NCBI GenBank assembly: GCA_001644045.1
Contig: LUUF01000103.1
Coordinates: forward strand, 1-64,000
Length of the DNA stretch: 64,000 nucleotides
DNA from: Methylomonas methanica
Lineage (GTDB): Bacteria; Pseudomonadota; Gammaproteobacteria; Methylococcales; Methylomonadaceae
Direction of reading: 5' to 3'
Both the position numbers and the translations under genes were made by a program. Below are positions 37,401 through 45,414 of this stretch, in pieces; the first letter of the stretch is position 1; every line of letters starts with the position of its first letter. The notes beneath the pieces are model-generated. The model did not search any database. It was not told where the DNA came from and saw nothing but the letters and a program-made list of their open reading frames with translations.

Positions 37401-38619
37401 GGGCGATATTTTGTTGCAGGAAACCGCGCGGCGCATATTGGCCTGCGTGCGTAACGTCGATACGGTGGCCCGGCTGGGCGGCGACGAGTTTACTATCATT
37501 CTGGGCGAATTGGACTCGGAGACCAGCATAGACCGCGTCGCGCAAGCCATTCTGCACCAGCTTGCCGAACCGTTTCGTTTGGGCGAGGAATTGGCCTACA
37601 TCTCGGTCAGCATCGGTATTACTTTCTATCCGCAAGACGCGCTGGAAGCCGAGCAATTGATCAAGAATGCCGATCAGGCCATGTATTACGCTAAGCAACA
37701 GGGCCGCAACCGTTATAATTTCTTCACCAGCGAGATGGAGCAAACCGCGCAAAACCGGATGCGCCTGACCAGCGACCTACGCCAAGCACTGACCAATCAG
37801 GAATTTTGCTTGTTCTATCAACCGATAATCGAACTGAGCAGCGGCAAAATGCATAAAACCGAAGCGCTGATTCGCTGGCAACATCCCACGCGCGGTATGA
37901 TCAGCCCGGCGGAATTTATTCCGTTGGCGGAAGAAACCGGCTTGATAGTCGATATTGGCGATTGGGTATTTCGGATGGCCGCAAAACAAATCGCCGAGTG
38001 GCGTGCCCAATATCGCCCGAATTTACAAATGGGTATTAACAAGTCGCCGATACAATTTACGCGCAGCAATCTTGGCGACAACAAATGGATAGACTACTTG
38101 CAAGAGCTGGGTTTATCCGGCCAATGCGTCGTCATCGAAATTACCGAAAGCCTATTGCTGGATGCGGACAATATTGTCCGCGACCATTTGTACGCCTACC
38201 GCGATGCCGGCATTCAGGTCGCTATCGACGATTTCGGTACCGGCTATTCCTCCTTGTCTTATCTGAAAAAATTCGACATCGACTACCTGAAGATCGATCA
38301 GAGTTTTGTCCGCAATCTGGAAGCGGATTCCAGCGATCTGGCGCTGTGCGAAGCGATCATCGTGATGGCGCATAAACTGGGTTTAAAAGTGATAGCCGAA
38401 GGCATCGAAACCCGGCAGCAACTGGAATTGCTAAGTGCCGCCCGCTGCGACTACGGCCAAGGCTATCTGTTTTCCAAACCGCTGCCCGCAGCTGAATTTA
38501 CGCAGCTATTCGACACGGAAGATCAGCGACCGACACCGACGCCACCAGCAACAACGGCGGCAAAACCGGCCGGACGCGGCGATTCCAGCATTTCCAAATT
38601 GTTCGGTTCGGACAAATAA
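34480..38619 (+). CDS. MASE1-PAS-GGDEF-EAL c-di-GMP protein
   Basis: A 1379-aa inner-membrane sensor. The N-terminal ~290 residues form a MASE1 domain with about eight helices (SIIWPPGGIALAALLLGG). Next come about five PAS modules (around 300, 430, 550, 680 and 810). The GGDEF domain has LGGDEF intact and an RNVD inhibitory site five residues before it; the EAL domain keeps EALIR and DDFGTGYSS. Both making and breaking c-di-GMP are thus plausible. The start is TTG, with AAGG upstream; the first ATG is about 30 codons in, inside the first membrane helix. Confidence 0.9.
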   Translation: MRRFLTFSNVELVRLIGLAAAYALVAKLVLMFFATNYVISIIWPPGGIALAALLLGGKKLWPGVFLGALIGSLWAGNPLAQALPIACGNTVEALGGCYLLGKTRKLQQPQDYLRILFAGTLASVVAAMVGSLTLLHFGAITVQQWPTNLAHWWMGDVLGIAIVTPLILVWRQPPSFDWNPYQVWRALLYVTTAFLAGQMIFLDWPLHLGHYGKAFYMFAFLVYGALRFGLHGTLLLISMVMLQSMFGVIFHVGFFAADSSETGLLLQWSFLLVLSSVGISLALAIERYQQSEQVAKDLGDFNQYILQSIQEGVVVYDLHGRIKLWNSFLEILSGQTQADCLGKTPIELFPWLEQTEIPHGIQRALHGETIHHPPFPANDGRWISSMQMPLRDDNKQIVGVIELVKDESSNIEFGKSLSVSELRFQSILDNTPTVIYSKDLEGQYLLINRQFEKLFAVNNKDIKGKRDMDLFPADQAEQLREHDLQVLNSGQAQIFEEKLPHQDGEIHTYLSHKFPLRNAQGEIYAVCGISTDISERKQSEKLLQESELRWKFALESGGDGVWDWDLTNGKVFLSPRCMEILNFNEQDRDNDYRNWEATIHPEDSARMMADLQTHLENRSERFSNEHRVKHGEEQWRWILTRGLVISRDMNGKALRMIGTQTDITERKQLQWLQLSKIVDGSPEATLLVGENGVIKLANPPAAKVFVYALTDLIGQTVDALVPERARAKHPEQRAQFLLENKARPMSASRSLTAIRGNGVEFPVEISLTPIDIDNRRYILVSVLDISERKRLEHEMQLMAMIYQAIGEAVMVADADNHIIAINEAFTRLTGYTAEDAIGKSTDILKSGRHDPDFYQTMWHSLLQTGHWQGEIWNKRKNGDIYHEWLVINTIYSEQGEVERRVAMFSEITEQKHVEQTIWRQANFDPLTDLANRRMFQDRLNQEIKKAHRDKNSLAVMLLDLDRFKEINDTLGHGMGDILLQETARRILACVRNVDTVARLGGDEFTIILGELDSETSIDRVAQAILHQLAEPFRLGEELAYISVSIGITFYPQDALEAEQLIKNADQAMYYAKQQGRNRYNFFTSEMEQTAQNRMRLTSDLRQALTNQEFCLFYQPIIELSSGKMHKTEALIRWQHPTRGMISPAEFIPLAEETGLIVDIGDWVFRMAAKQIAEWRAQYRPNLQMGINKSPIQFTRSNLGDNKWIDYLQELGLSGQCVVIEITESLLLDADNIVRDHLYAYRDAGIQVAIDDFGTGYSSLSYLKKFDIDYLKIDQSFVRNLEADSSDLALCEAIIVMAHKLGLKVIAEGIETRQQLELLSAARCDYGQGYLFSKPLPAAEFTQLFDTEDQRPTPTPPATTAAKPAGRGDSSISKLFGSDK

Positions 38620-38719
38620 GTGGCGCGATGCACAACAGTTTCCGGAATGAACGCTTTCGGCAACCTTCGACCAAAGCCTCATACTACCCACACGAATGCC
38701 TATCAAAAACGGAGTTTTT

Positions 38720-39778
38720 ATGCGAATCGACAAATCCTCTTTACCCGCCATATTACTGGTCGCCGCCGCCCTGGTTTGCCAACCGACTCTCGCCCAGGAC
38801 GCGCCCAGCCCGCAACAAGCCCTGCAAAACTTCGGGATTAGCGCCGCGCAAATTCCGCAATTGGAACGCGGCGAAATCGTCGGTTATGACGTCAGCGAAA
38901 CCAGTCAAAAGGAACTTGCCATAGGCGTGGCGATGATCCTACCGGTGGGTTTGCCGCAACTGGCCGATTACATCAAAAAGGGCAAACTCAATGCCGGCGA
39001 GAGCGATATCGTTGCTACCGGGATGCTGGACAATAATGCCAGCGTCGACAGTTTTAAGAAATTCGCCTTTACCGAAAAGCAGCTGGACGAAGCCAAAGCC
39101 TTTCTGGAAGCGGAGCCGGGCGACGAATTTAACCTCTCCAAAGCCGAACTGGACAGTTTGAAAAGCCTGCAAGCCGGACTGGAGGACGCCGACAACAAAA
39201 CCATACTGAAAACCGCCAACCAAAAATACCGCGAGTTTTTGCTGCAACGCCTGCAAGCCTATAAAAAGAGCGGCCTGGCCGGCATTGCCCCCTACAGCCG
39301 CGACGGCGGCACAGCCGACCCGGCCGCGGAACTTCGCAACGACGCCGTGAACAGCAAGGCCTGGGCGCGTTATTTTCCTGAGCTGCAACAAGCCTGGTTG
39401 AACTACCCCGCTGTGTTGCCGGCCAATGCCAGCGAGCAGTTCTTGTGGTTGAACCGACGGGTGGAAGACCGGCCCACCGCCGTGCTTAATCATCGAGTAA
39501 TCGCTATCGGCGAAACCGGCGGCATTGTGGTTTCCCGGCAGTTTTACGTTGGTCACTCCTACAATTCCAGTCACGTGGTAGCGGGCGGCTTGCCCTATAA
39601 AGACGGCACGCTGGTGTTTTATTCCATCCGCAGCTCCACCGATCAAGTAGCGGGTATGGGCAGCAGCCTGAAGCACTCGATAGGCCGCGAACAGATGAAA
39701 AAAGAAATGATCAAGCGCCTGCAACGCTTGAATAAAGACATGAAACTCAAACCCGCGCCTGTCGCCGCCGAAGAGTAA
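38720..39778 (+). CDS. Secreted protein of unknown function
   Basis: A 352-aa protein with a Sec signal peptide (about 26 residues, cleavage after TLAQ). I do not recognise a named domain. Visible features are a helical, charged middle part with LQAGLEDADNKT and a C-terminal region with GGIVVSRQFYVGHSYNSSHVV, resembling beta strands, ending in a basic helix and a Pro/Ala/Glu tail. A CGGAG ribosome-binding site supports the ATG at 38720. It stands alone between the large c-di-GMP gene and the pyrophosphatase gene. Confidence 0.78.
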   Translation: MRIDKSSLPAILLVAAALVCQPTLAQDAPSPQQALQNFGISAAQIPQLERGEIVGYDVSETSQKELAIGVAMILPVGLPQLADYIKKGKLNAGESDIVATGMLDNNASVDSFKKFAFTEKQLDEAKAFLEAEPGDEFNLSKAELDSLKSLQAGLEDADNKTILKTANQKYREFLLQRLQAYKKSGLAGIAPYSRDGGTADPAAELRNDAVNSKAWARYFPELQQAWLNYPAVLPANASEQFLWLNRRVEDRPTAVLNHRVIAIGETGGIVVSRQFYVGHSYNSSHVVAGGLPYKDGTLVFYSIRSSTDQVAGMGSSLKHSIGREQMKKEMIKRLQRLNKDMKLKPAPVAAEE

Positions 39779-39911
39779 TTTCGACAAACAAACGCAACGA
39801 CTCGTAACGCAAGCCCAATCAAATACCGGCATTAAGCTTGATTGGCTTGCACATTGTCCCCATTCTGGTAAATATCCCTATAACTTTATTCCCCCAAGCC
39901 TAAAATCCTAA

Positions 39912-40535
39912 ATGAATATTAAACACAAAGCCCACCCCTGGCATGGCATCCATCCCGGCAATAACACTCCGGACATCGTCACCGCCTTCATAGAAATCGT
40001 GCCGTCGGACACGGTTAAATACGAAATCGACAAAGACAGCGGCTATCTGAAAATCGACCGCCCGCAAAAATTCTCCAACATGATTCCCACCCTATACGGC
40101 TTCATTCCGCGCAGTTATTGCGCGGAAAAGATCGCCGAATACGCGGCCACCCAATCCGGCAAACCGGTCAGCAAGGGCGACGGCGATCCGCTGGATATTT
40201 GTGTGTTGAGCGAACGTAGCGTAACCCACGGCGACATCCTGTTGCAGGCCATCCCGATCGGCGGATTCCGTTTACTGGACGGCGGCGAGGCCGACGACAA
40301 AATCATCGCGGTGATGAAAGGCGACGAATTCTACCGGCAATGGCGCGACGTCTCCGACTGCCCGGAATCGTATATCAACCGTTTGAAGCACTACTTCCTG
40401 ACCTACAAACATCTACCCAGCGAACAAAGCATCTGTGAAATCACCCACGTCTACGGCCGCGAAGAAGCTCATGAGGTAATCAGACGGGCGATGGCGGATT
40501 ACCAATACCATTTTGGCTGCCAGGACAACGAGTAG
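39912..40535 (+). CDS. ppa: Family I inorganic pyrophosphatase
   Basis: A 207-aa soluble pyrophosphatase that hydrolyses PPi to two phosphates. The metal-binding signature [11 protein letters not shown] (about residues 94-104) and the downstream DDKIIAV and YKHLP segments identify family I. It is slightly longer than E. coli Ppa and has a divergent N-terminus ([12 protein letters not shown]), as in an alternative subfamily. A hairpin lies 13 nt downstream. Confidence 0.9.
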   Translation: MNIKHKAHPWHGIHPGNNTPDIVTAFIEIVPSDTVKYEIDKDSGYLKIDRPQKFSNMIPTLYGFIPRSYCAEKIAEYAATQSGKPVSKGDGDPLDICVLSERSVTHGDILLQAIPIGGFRLLDGGEADDKIIAVMKGDEFYRQWRDVSDCPESYINRLKHYFLTYKHLPSEQSICEITHVYGREEAHEVIRRAMADYQYHFGCQDNE

Positions 40536-40548
40536 AGTTGTTTGGGAA

Positions 40549-40579
40549 TGGATGCGCCGAGCCGTTTGCGGCGCGTCCA
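40549..40579 (+). terminator. Hairpin after the pyrophosphatase gene
   Basis: TGGATGCGCCG-N9-CGGCGCGTCCA forms an 11-bp stem with one G-T pair, starting 14 nt after the ppa stop. No T-run follows, so termination is only likely, not certain. It may instead belong to the adjoining IS remnant. Confidence 0.4.
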
Positions 40580-40609
40580 GCTTGGCTAATACATTTTCCC
40601 TGCTCCGCT

Positions 40610-40715
40610 GATAACAAGCGACAAATTTAAGTTCAAAAGCTTCAGGGGACATATAGCCCAGCTTCGAATGAAGCCGTTTGCGATTGTAGTACACCTCGAT
40701 ATATTCGAAGACGTG
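40610..40715 (-). pseudogene. Fragment of an IS3-family transposase (OrfB C-terminus)
   Basis: On the minus strand the frame reads [16 protein letters not shown] followed by [13 protein letters not shown], the characteristic C-terminal tail of IS3-group OrfB integrases. Only about 35 residues survive and no terminal inverted repeat or other transposase portion is visible. The upstream side (higher coordinates) breaks directly into vapC-like sequence, so the element was truncated at that junction. Confidence 0.8.
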
Positions 40716-40967
40716 TTGGCGATAGCCGGCATTAACGAACTTACCGGTTTGATTCCGGTGTATGGCTTGCCGGAATCAGTAGGCGAGCATTACGGACAGA
40801 TGCGTTCGGCGTTACAAAAGATAGGGCAGCCCATCGGCAATAACGATTTATGGTTGGCGGCTCATGCCAGGGCGGAAGGCTGGATTTTAGTCACCAACAA
40901 TGAACGCGAATTTTTACGAGTATCCGGCTTGCAAGTAGAGAACTGGGTAAACTCACCGGGCTAAACA
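40668..40967 (+). pseudogene. Truncated VapC-type PIN toxin fused to IS debris
   Basis: From about 40715 the plus-strand frame encodes the C-terminal two thirds of a PIN-domain toxin: VGEHYGQMRSALQKIG, then IGNNDLWLAAHARAEGW and LVTNNEREFLRVSGLQVENW, which hold the later PIN acidic residues. The N-terminal part with the first catalytic Asp is gone; the first 14 or so codons are antisense to the IS3 remnant. No vapB antitoxin is visible. PIN RNases need the N-terminal Asp, so the product should be inactive if made. Confidence 0.8.
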
Positions 40968-41078
40968 CCTTAGCAAGGGCCTAAGAAAGTGATTGAGCCT
41001 GCGCTCCAAACATCATCTAGCCTTTATTGAGATTTTCGTACATCCTACGCAGCTTATGCATAAACTCAGGATAGCCAA

Positions 41079-41780
41079 ATGAAACTTTCATCGCTGGCGG
41101 TTACTTTGTTGGCTACCTTGGCCGGCTGCACAACAAGCTCTCCATATACCCAGCCATTAGCCGTAGCCGACCCGCCTCCAGCTCCAAAATCTATATCAAC
41201 AGCCTCTCTCTATCCGCCGGCCGCGGCCGAAAAAACCGGTCCCGTGAATGTTTATCTGATTCCGCTGAACGATTTCTCGGAAGATGTTGCCACGCAAATC
41301 GGCAGGGATTTGAGTAAGGAATTCGGCCTGTGGGTTAAGGGCACTGTGGCGATGGGCACGCAAGGCCTGATGCCAATGTCCGGCACCCAGCAATTCGCGG
41401 CGGAAGACATCTTCGAGCAGGCCAAAACCGTGATGCAGCGTTTGCCGGAAACGGACAATAATACCTATTTTATTTTTCTGACCAACCGCGACATCAACAG
41501 CCGCGCCCGGAATTTTCGTTTCCAATTTTCCTATCACGACAAGGTATGCCGCTGTTCGGTGGTTTCCGCCGCACGCATGCACCCGGAACCGGAAAATTCG
41601 CCCAGCAGCCGCCAGCATATTGAATCGCGCGTCGTGAAAATGACCAAACGCGCCATCGGCCAAATGGTTTTGGGTTGGGAGCGCTCCAGCGATATTAACG
41701 ATTTAATGTACTCGCCGATTATGAGCTTGGACGACATCGATCACCTGGGCAATCGGCATCCTGCCATACCCAAAAAATAA
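41079..41780 (+). CDS. Lipoprotein resembling an inactive archaemetzincin
   Basis: A 233-aa protein with a lipobox LAGC (Cys17) and a Pro/Ser-rich linker. From residue 57 it looks like an archaemetzincin: VYLIPLNDF (58-66), FIFLTNRDIN (131-140), VCRCSVVSAARM (157-167) and LMYSPIMSLDDID (209-221) match the order of that fold, including the Met-turn. The zinc motif HExxHxxGxxH is absent; the aligned segment is KRAIGQMVLGW (190-200). I infer a non-catalytic, lipid-anchored relative. The resemblance is by eye and weaker than a profile hit. Confidence 0.6.
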   Translation: MKLSSLAVTLLATLAGCTTSSPYTQPLAVADPPPAPKSISTASLYPPAAAEKTGPVNVYLIPLNDFSEDVATQIGRDLSKEFGLWVKGTVAMGTQGLMPMSGTQQFAAEDIFEQAKTVMQRLPETDNNTYFIFLTNRDINSRARNFRFQFSYHDKVCRCSVVSAARMHPEPENSPSSRQHIESRVVKMTKRAIGQMVLGWERSSDINDLMYSPIMSLDDIDHLGNRHPAIPKK

Positions 41781-41800
41781 GCCGGCAAAAAAACCGGCTT
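41779..41800. terminator. Probable terminator after the lipoprotein gene
   Basis: AAGCCGG-N8-CCGGCTT, a 7-bp GC-rich stem overlapping the stop codon region, is followed by TGAAGATTT. The T content is modest, so this is a weak to moderate terminator. Confidence 0.5.
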
Positions 41801-41906
41801 TGAAGATTTCCGTTGGGTTTCGCGTTGTTCTACTCAGCCTACCCACTATGCAATCATCCGCTTCCGAAGAAGGGGATGATTTCAATGTTTCAAGCTCAGG
41901 CTTAGC

Positions 41907-43691
41907 CTACGGAACCGCGATTTTAACTTCGCAGTTAGTCGCGGTGTCGGTGCCGATGCCGCCGTCGCAGCTATCGGTACCGGCTTCGCCATTGAGGGTG
42001 TCGTTGCCGGCATCGCCTTTCAGCAGGTCTTGGTCCAGGCCGCCGCAGATGATGTCGTTATCGGCACCGCCGCTGATGGTGTCGTTACCGCTTAGGCCGT
42101 GGATAATGTCACGGCGTTTGGTACCGACCAGAGTATCCGCGCCGGGGGTGCCGACGATGGTGGGCACCAGACCGTTACACAATAGCGGCTGAACCGTAAC
42201 CGTTTGCGCGGCACTGTTATTCAGAGGTTGACTGTCGTTTTGGTCGGCAAGCACACTTACCTGACTACTCAACGTAACGGCAGCGGTGGGAACGGCTTTA
42301 ACGGTGACAATAGCGCTGGCAGTATTAGTCAGGCTACCTAAATTACAAGTAATTTTACCGCTGGCCGGCGCGCCACAACTGCCTTGCGATGCGGTTACGG
42401 AGATCGATGACAAGCCGGAGACCGGCAAGATATCGGTTAGCTTCACACCCGTGGCATTGGCTGTACCGTTATTCTTAACGACAATCGTCCAGCTCAGACT
42501 ATCGCGCACCATCGCCGGGCTGGCAGTTGTCGTAACAGCCAGATCCGCCGATACCGGAACCGCCAGTTCAAAAGCGCCAATATCACACTGTGAACCTTGC
42601 GGGCGGGCCACGCCGCGTTGATCCAGACTGCTCACCGGTACAGTCGCGCACAGCGCGTTATCGGCGGCATCAATCGCGGCGCTGCCGAGAATTAAGGCCA
42701 AGGTTTGGGTTGGGCCGCCGTTGCTGGCCAGAGTGGACGCGACGATTGCGTTGGCGTCTGCACCGGTGATATTGCCGTTGTTACCATGCAACGGCACGAT
42801 CGGACCCAAGCCGTTCCATCGATAGTAAACATCGGCGGGTAAGCCAATCAAGTTGTAGCTGGCTGTCGTTGGCGAGCCGCCGATGTCGGCTGCGCCCACG
42901 GCCGCCGTGTTACCGGCGACGATGCTATTGTGCAAATTAAGAGTACCGGCATTGTCTATACCACCGCCACTATCTTCCATCGCGCAAATGAAGCCGGGCG
43001 GGCAAACGGGCAGATGAACCGAATTGCCAACAATCGTACTGTTCAAGATAGTCGCCGAGAAGCCAAAGTTTTTAATGGCTCCGCCGAAAACCGAGCTGTT
43101 GCCTGAAAACGTGCTGTTAACCACCGTAAGATTGCCAGCCGGATTGGGATTTGCGGTGTTTGTATCCGAATAGTTAGCTATGCCGCCACCGGTGCGGGTG
43201 GCTGTATTATTGACGAAGGTGCTATTCAAAACGGTGAGACTGCCGAACTGGTTGTACACACCGCCGCCCGCCGGGTCGGCATACCCGTTGGCAACGGTCA
43301 GACTTTTTAGGGTCAATGCGGCGCCTGGTGTCACCCAAAACACGCGCACGACGTTACCACCGCTTAAGGTAACGCTACGGCCCAAGCTATCGATAGTTAG
43401 CCCATCGGCATCGGTGATAGTCAGGGTGCTGCTCAAAACGGTAGTACCGTTCACGCCAAAGGTGATGGTATCGGCACCGGTGCCGGCCGGACAATCGCCG
43501 CCGGTCGTGTCGCTATCGCTATTGGCGTTGGCCACCGCTTCGCGCAGCGTACAACTGCCGTCAGCCACAGCACTTACATCGAGCAGATTGGTAACGTTGA
43601 TCGTGTTGGCCCAGGCAGGCGAACCTACCAGCGCGGACAACACAGCCAGGGCCATGTAGTTGCCGGATGGACTGGTTTTTGAACTGTTCAT
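41907..43691 (-). CDS. Secreted beta-helix protein with CSLREA, DUF11 and RTX-like regions
   Basis: A 594-aa exported protein: signal peptide (about residues 1-28), a CSLREA-type motif (SCTLREAVANAN), a right-handed beta-helix with Pmp-like repeats (GGGVYNQFGSL, NSTFVNNTATRTGGGI, NSTFSGNSSVFGGAI; about 125-290), a DUF11 immunoglobulin-like domain (about 380-490; DLAVTTTASP, WTIVVKNNGTANATGVKLTD), and a C-terminal block of RTX-type calcium-binding nonapeptides (GLSGNDTISGG, GDAGNDTLNGE; about 510-585). RTX proteins are usually type I secretion substrates, but an N-terminal signal peptide here points to Sec export. Probably a surface or extracellular adhesin-like protein. An AAGGA ribosome-binding site precedes the ATG. 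Confidence 0.85.
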   Translation of the reverse strand: MNSSKTSPSGNYMALAVLSALVGSPAWANTINVTNLLDVSAVADGSCTLREAVANANSDSDTTGGDCPAGTGADTITFGVNGTTVLSSTLTITDADGLTIDSLGRSVTLSGGNVVRVFWVTPGAALTLKSLTVANGYADPAGGGVYNQFGSLTVLNSTFVNNTATRTGGGIANYSDTNTANPNPAGNLTVVNSTFSGNSSVFGGAIKNFGFSATILNSTIVGNSVHLPVCPPGFICAMEDSGGGIDNAGTLNLHNSIVAGNTAAVGAADIGGSPTTASYNLIGLPADVYYRWNGLGPIVPLHGNNGNITGADANAIVASTLASNGGPTQTLALILGSAAIDAADNALCATVPVSSLDQRGVARPQGSQCDIGAFELAVPVSADLAVTTTASPAMVRDSLSWTIVVKNNGTANATGVKLTDILPVSGLSSISVTASQGSCGAPASGKITCNLGSLTNTASAIVTVKAVPTAAVTLSSQVSVLADQNDSQPLNNSAAQTVTVQPLLCNGLVPTIVGTPGADTLVGTKRRDIIHGLSGNDTISGGADNDIICGGLDQDLLKGDAGNDTLNGEAGTDSCDGGIGTDTATNCEVKIAVP

Positions 43692-44050
43692 AAAATTTCC
43701 TTGGTGCTTGATTTGCCTTGGAACAAGGCTGGTGGTAATTAGTTAATCGGGATTTGAAGCGCTTAAGAGCGATGTATTCGGATCATCGTGGCCTGCTGTT
43801 TTTATGGTTAACCGTTTGCTTTCGAACGTTTCACCGGTGATTGGCTCGCGCCAAAGGGGACTCAAGCAACTTTCGGCGTTTCGCACTGGGTAATTACCTT
43901 GTTAATTACCGGAAATTAGCAAAGGTTCAACGCGGATAAAAAATTAAGCGCGGCATATTGTGATTGGCTTGTCCACCAACAGATTCGGGGTTTAACCCAA
44001 GCCGCCGAGTCGGATATACTCGGCCGCAATTGAACCTGGATTTTTTAAAC
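43692..44050. other. Intergenic region between divergent genes
   Basis: This 359-bp stretch holds the upstream regions of the beta-helix gene (minus) and hupE (plus). It contains a perfect inverted repeat GGTAATTA-N6-TAATTACC (43889-43910) and a hupE promoter candidate. No coding frame or RNA gene is evident elsewhere in it. Confidence 0.6.
43992..44020 (+). promoter_or_regulatory. Putative sigma70 promoter of the hupE gene
   Basis: TTAACC (43992-43997), a 17-nt spacer and TATACT (44015-44020) lie 30 nt upstream of the ATG. The -10 is one base from consensus; the -35 matches at four positions. Confidence 0.55.
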
Positions 44051-44752
44051 ATGACGTCCACAACCCCTGGCAAGACCTGGCTGATAGGCTTATCGCTAGT
44101 TCTATTTATAATCAGCCCCGCCGCCTTCTCCCACGGCGTCGATGCCAATACCGAACGGTTTTTGCTAGCCAACCAAGGCATCGCCATCGGCCCGTTTTTG
44201 TATATCGGCGCCAAGCACATGGTCACCGGCTACGATCATTTATTGTTTTTGGTGGGCGTGATCTTCTTTTTATTCCGCACTCGCGACGTATTGATCTATG
44301 TCAGCCTGTTCACCTTGGGACACAGCTTGACGCTGCTGTTCGGCGTACTGAGCCACATTTCGGTCAATCCATTTCTGATCGACGCCATCATCGGCCTGTC
44401 GATTGTTTACAAAGGCTTCGATAACCTGGGCGGTTTTCAGCACCTGCTGGGGTTTCAGCCCAATACCCAATGGGCGGTGATGATTTTTGGCCTGTTTCAC
44501 GGCTTTGGCTTGGCGACCAAATTGCAGGATTTTTCGCTGCCCGAAGCCGGGCTTTGGAAAAATTTGTTGGCGTTCAATGTGGGAGTAGAGATCGGCCAGT
44601 TCCTAGCCCTGCTATTTATCTTGATCGCGCTGGACTTTTGGCGCCGCCACCGCAGTTATTACGCCTTTTCCACCGCCACCAACACCTTGTTAATGTCCGG
44701 CGGCTTGATTCTATTCGGCTACCAAATCACAGGCTACATCATCCATGGATAA
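44051..44752 (+). CDS. HupE/UreJ-family membrane protein
   Basis: A 233-aa integral membrane protein with a cleavable-looking N-terminal signal (ending AFSHG) and six or so further helices. The HupE/UreJ_2 hallmarks GAKHMVTGYDHLLFLVG (His and Asp), TLGHSLTLL and GLFHGFGLA are intact. HupE and UreJ relatives are metal permeases, best known for nickel, although this subfamily is also found near heavy-metal efflux genes. The start at 44051 was chosen because an upstream frame extension lacks a signal sequence. It overlaps the next gene by 8 nt. Confidence 0.88.
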   Translation: MTSTTPGKTWLIGLSLVLFIISPAAFSHGVDANTERFLLANQGIAIGPFLYIGAKHMVTGYDHLLFLVGVIFFLFRTRDVLIYVSLFTLGHSLTLLFGVLSHISVNPFLIDAIIGLSIVYKGFDNLGGFQHLLGFQPNTQWAVMIFGLFHGFGLATKLQDFSLPEAGLWKNLLAFNVGVEIGQFLALLFILIALDFWRRHRSYYAFSTATNTLLMSGGLILFGYQITGYIIHG

Positions 44753-45332
44753 CTCGATGCAAGATAGCAACCCACCCGTTCAGTCAATAAAATCGCTGAC
44801 CATCGCCAGCCTGTCGGCAACGCTATTAGCTGGCGTTGTGCTCGTCACGACGGTGTTGCCGGCCGAATACGGCATAGACCCGACTGGCTTTGGGAAAATG
44901 GCCGGCTTGACCAGCTTATCTACTGCAAGGGAAACCTCGAATCAATCAGCAGCAATCGCTTGCGCGGAACCACAACAGGCGATAAACGCGGCGCAACCGG
45001 CGGCGGCCTCGCAGTGGCAGGATACCGTAAAAATCGTGGTTCCGGCCGGCGAAGGCCTGGAATACAAATTCCATCTGGCCAAGGGCGCAGCTCTGGAATA
45101 TTCATGGACCACCGGCGGCGCGGCGCTGTATTTTGATTTTCACGGCGAACCGCAGGGCGACAAGACAGGTTATTTCAAAAGCTACCAGGAAACCACCGAC
45201 AGCCAATCCAGTGGCTCATTAAGCGCACCCTTCGAAGGCTCGCACGGTTGGTATTGGGAAAATAAAACCGGCGCGCCAGTCACCGTGGTTCTAAACACCA
45301 AAGGGGCTTATCGGGTTTTGGGGTTGATGTAA
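44745..45332 (+). CDS. Single-pass membrane anchor protein, partner of HupE
   Basis: A 195-aa protein with one N-terminal transmembrane helix (about residues 20-40) and a periplasmic domain rich in beta strands (QDTVKIVVPAGEGLEYKFHL, then SWTTGGAALYFDFHGEP and SHGWYWENKTG). Proteins of this kind are annotated as transmembrane anchor proteins and regularly follow a HupE/UreJ gene. The ATG lies inside the hupE coding end, so the two are translated together. Function is unknown; a metal-handling role is inferred from the partner only. Confidence 0.78.
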   Translation: MDNSMQDSNPPVQSIKSLTIASLSATLLAGVVLVTTVLPAEYGIDPTGFGKMAGLTSLSTARETSNQSAAIACAEPQQAINAAQPAAASQWQDTVKIVVPAGEGLEYKFHLAKGAALEYSWTTGGAALYFDFHGEPQGDKTGYFKSYQETTDSQSSGSLSAPFEGSHGWYWENKTGAPVTVVLNTKGAYRVLGLM

Positions 45333-45414
45333 TAGGCCAGCCTTTCAATTTGCAGCCAAACAACCCGGTCAAATTCGTCAAACGCTATGCAAGCCAAGCG
45401 GCAAGTATTGCAAC

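Noticed and set aside
40610-40967. A complete mobile element
   Set aside because: Only the end of an IS3 OrfB is visible; no terminal repeats or target duplication could be found.
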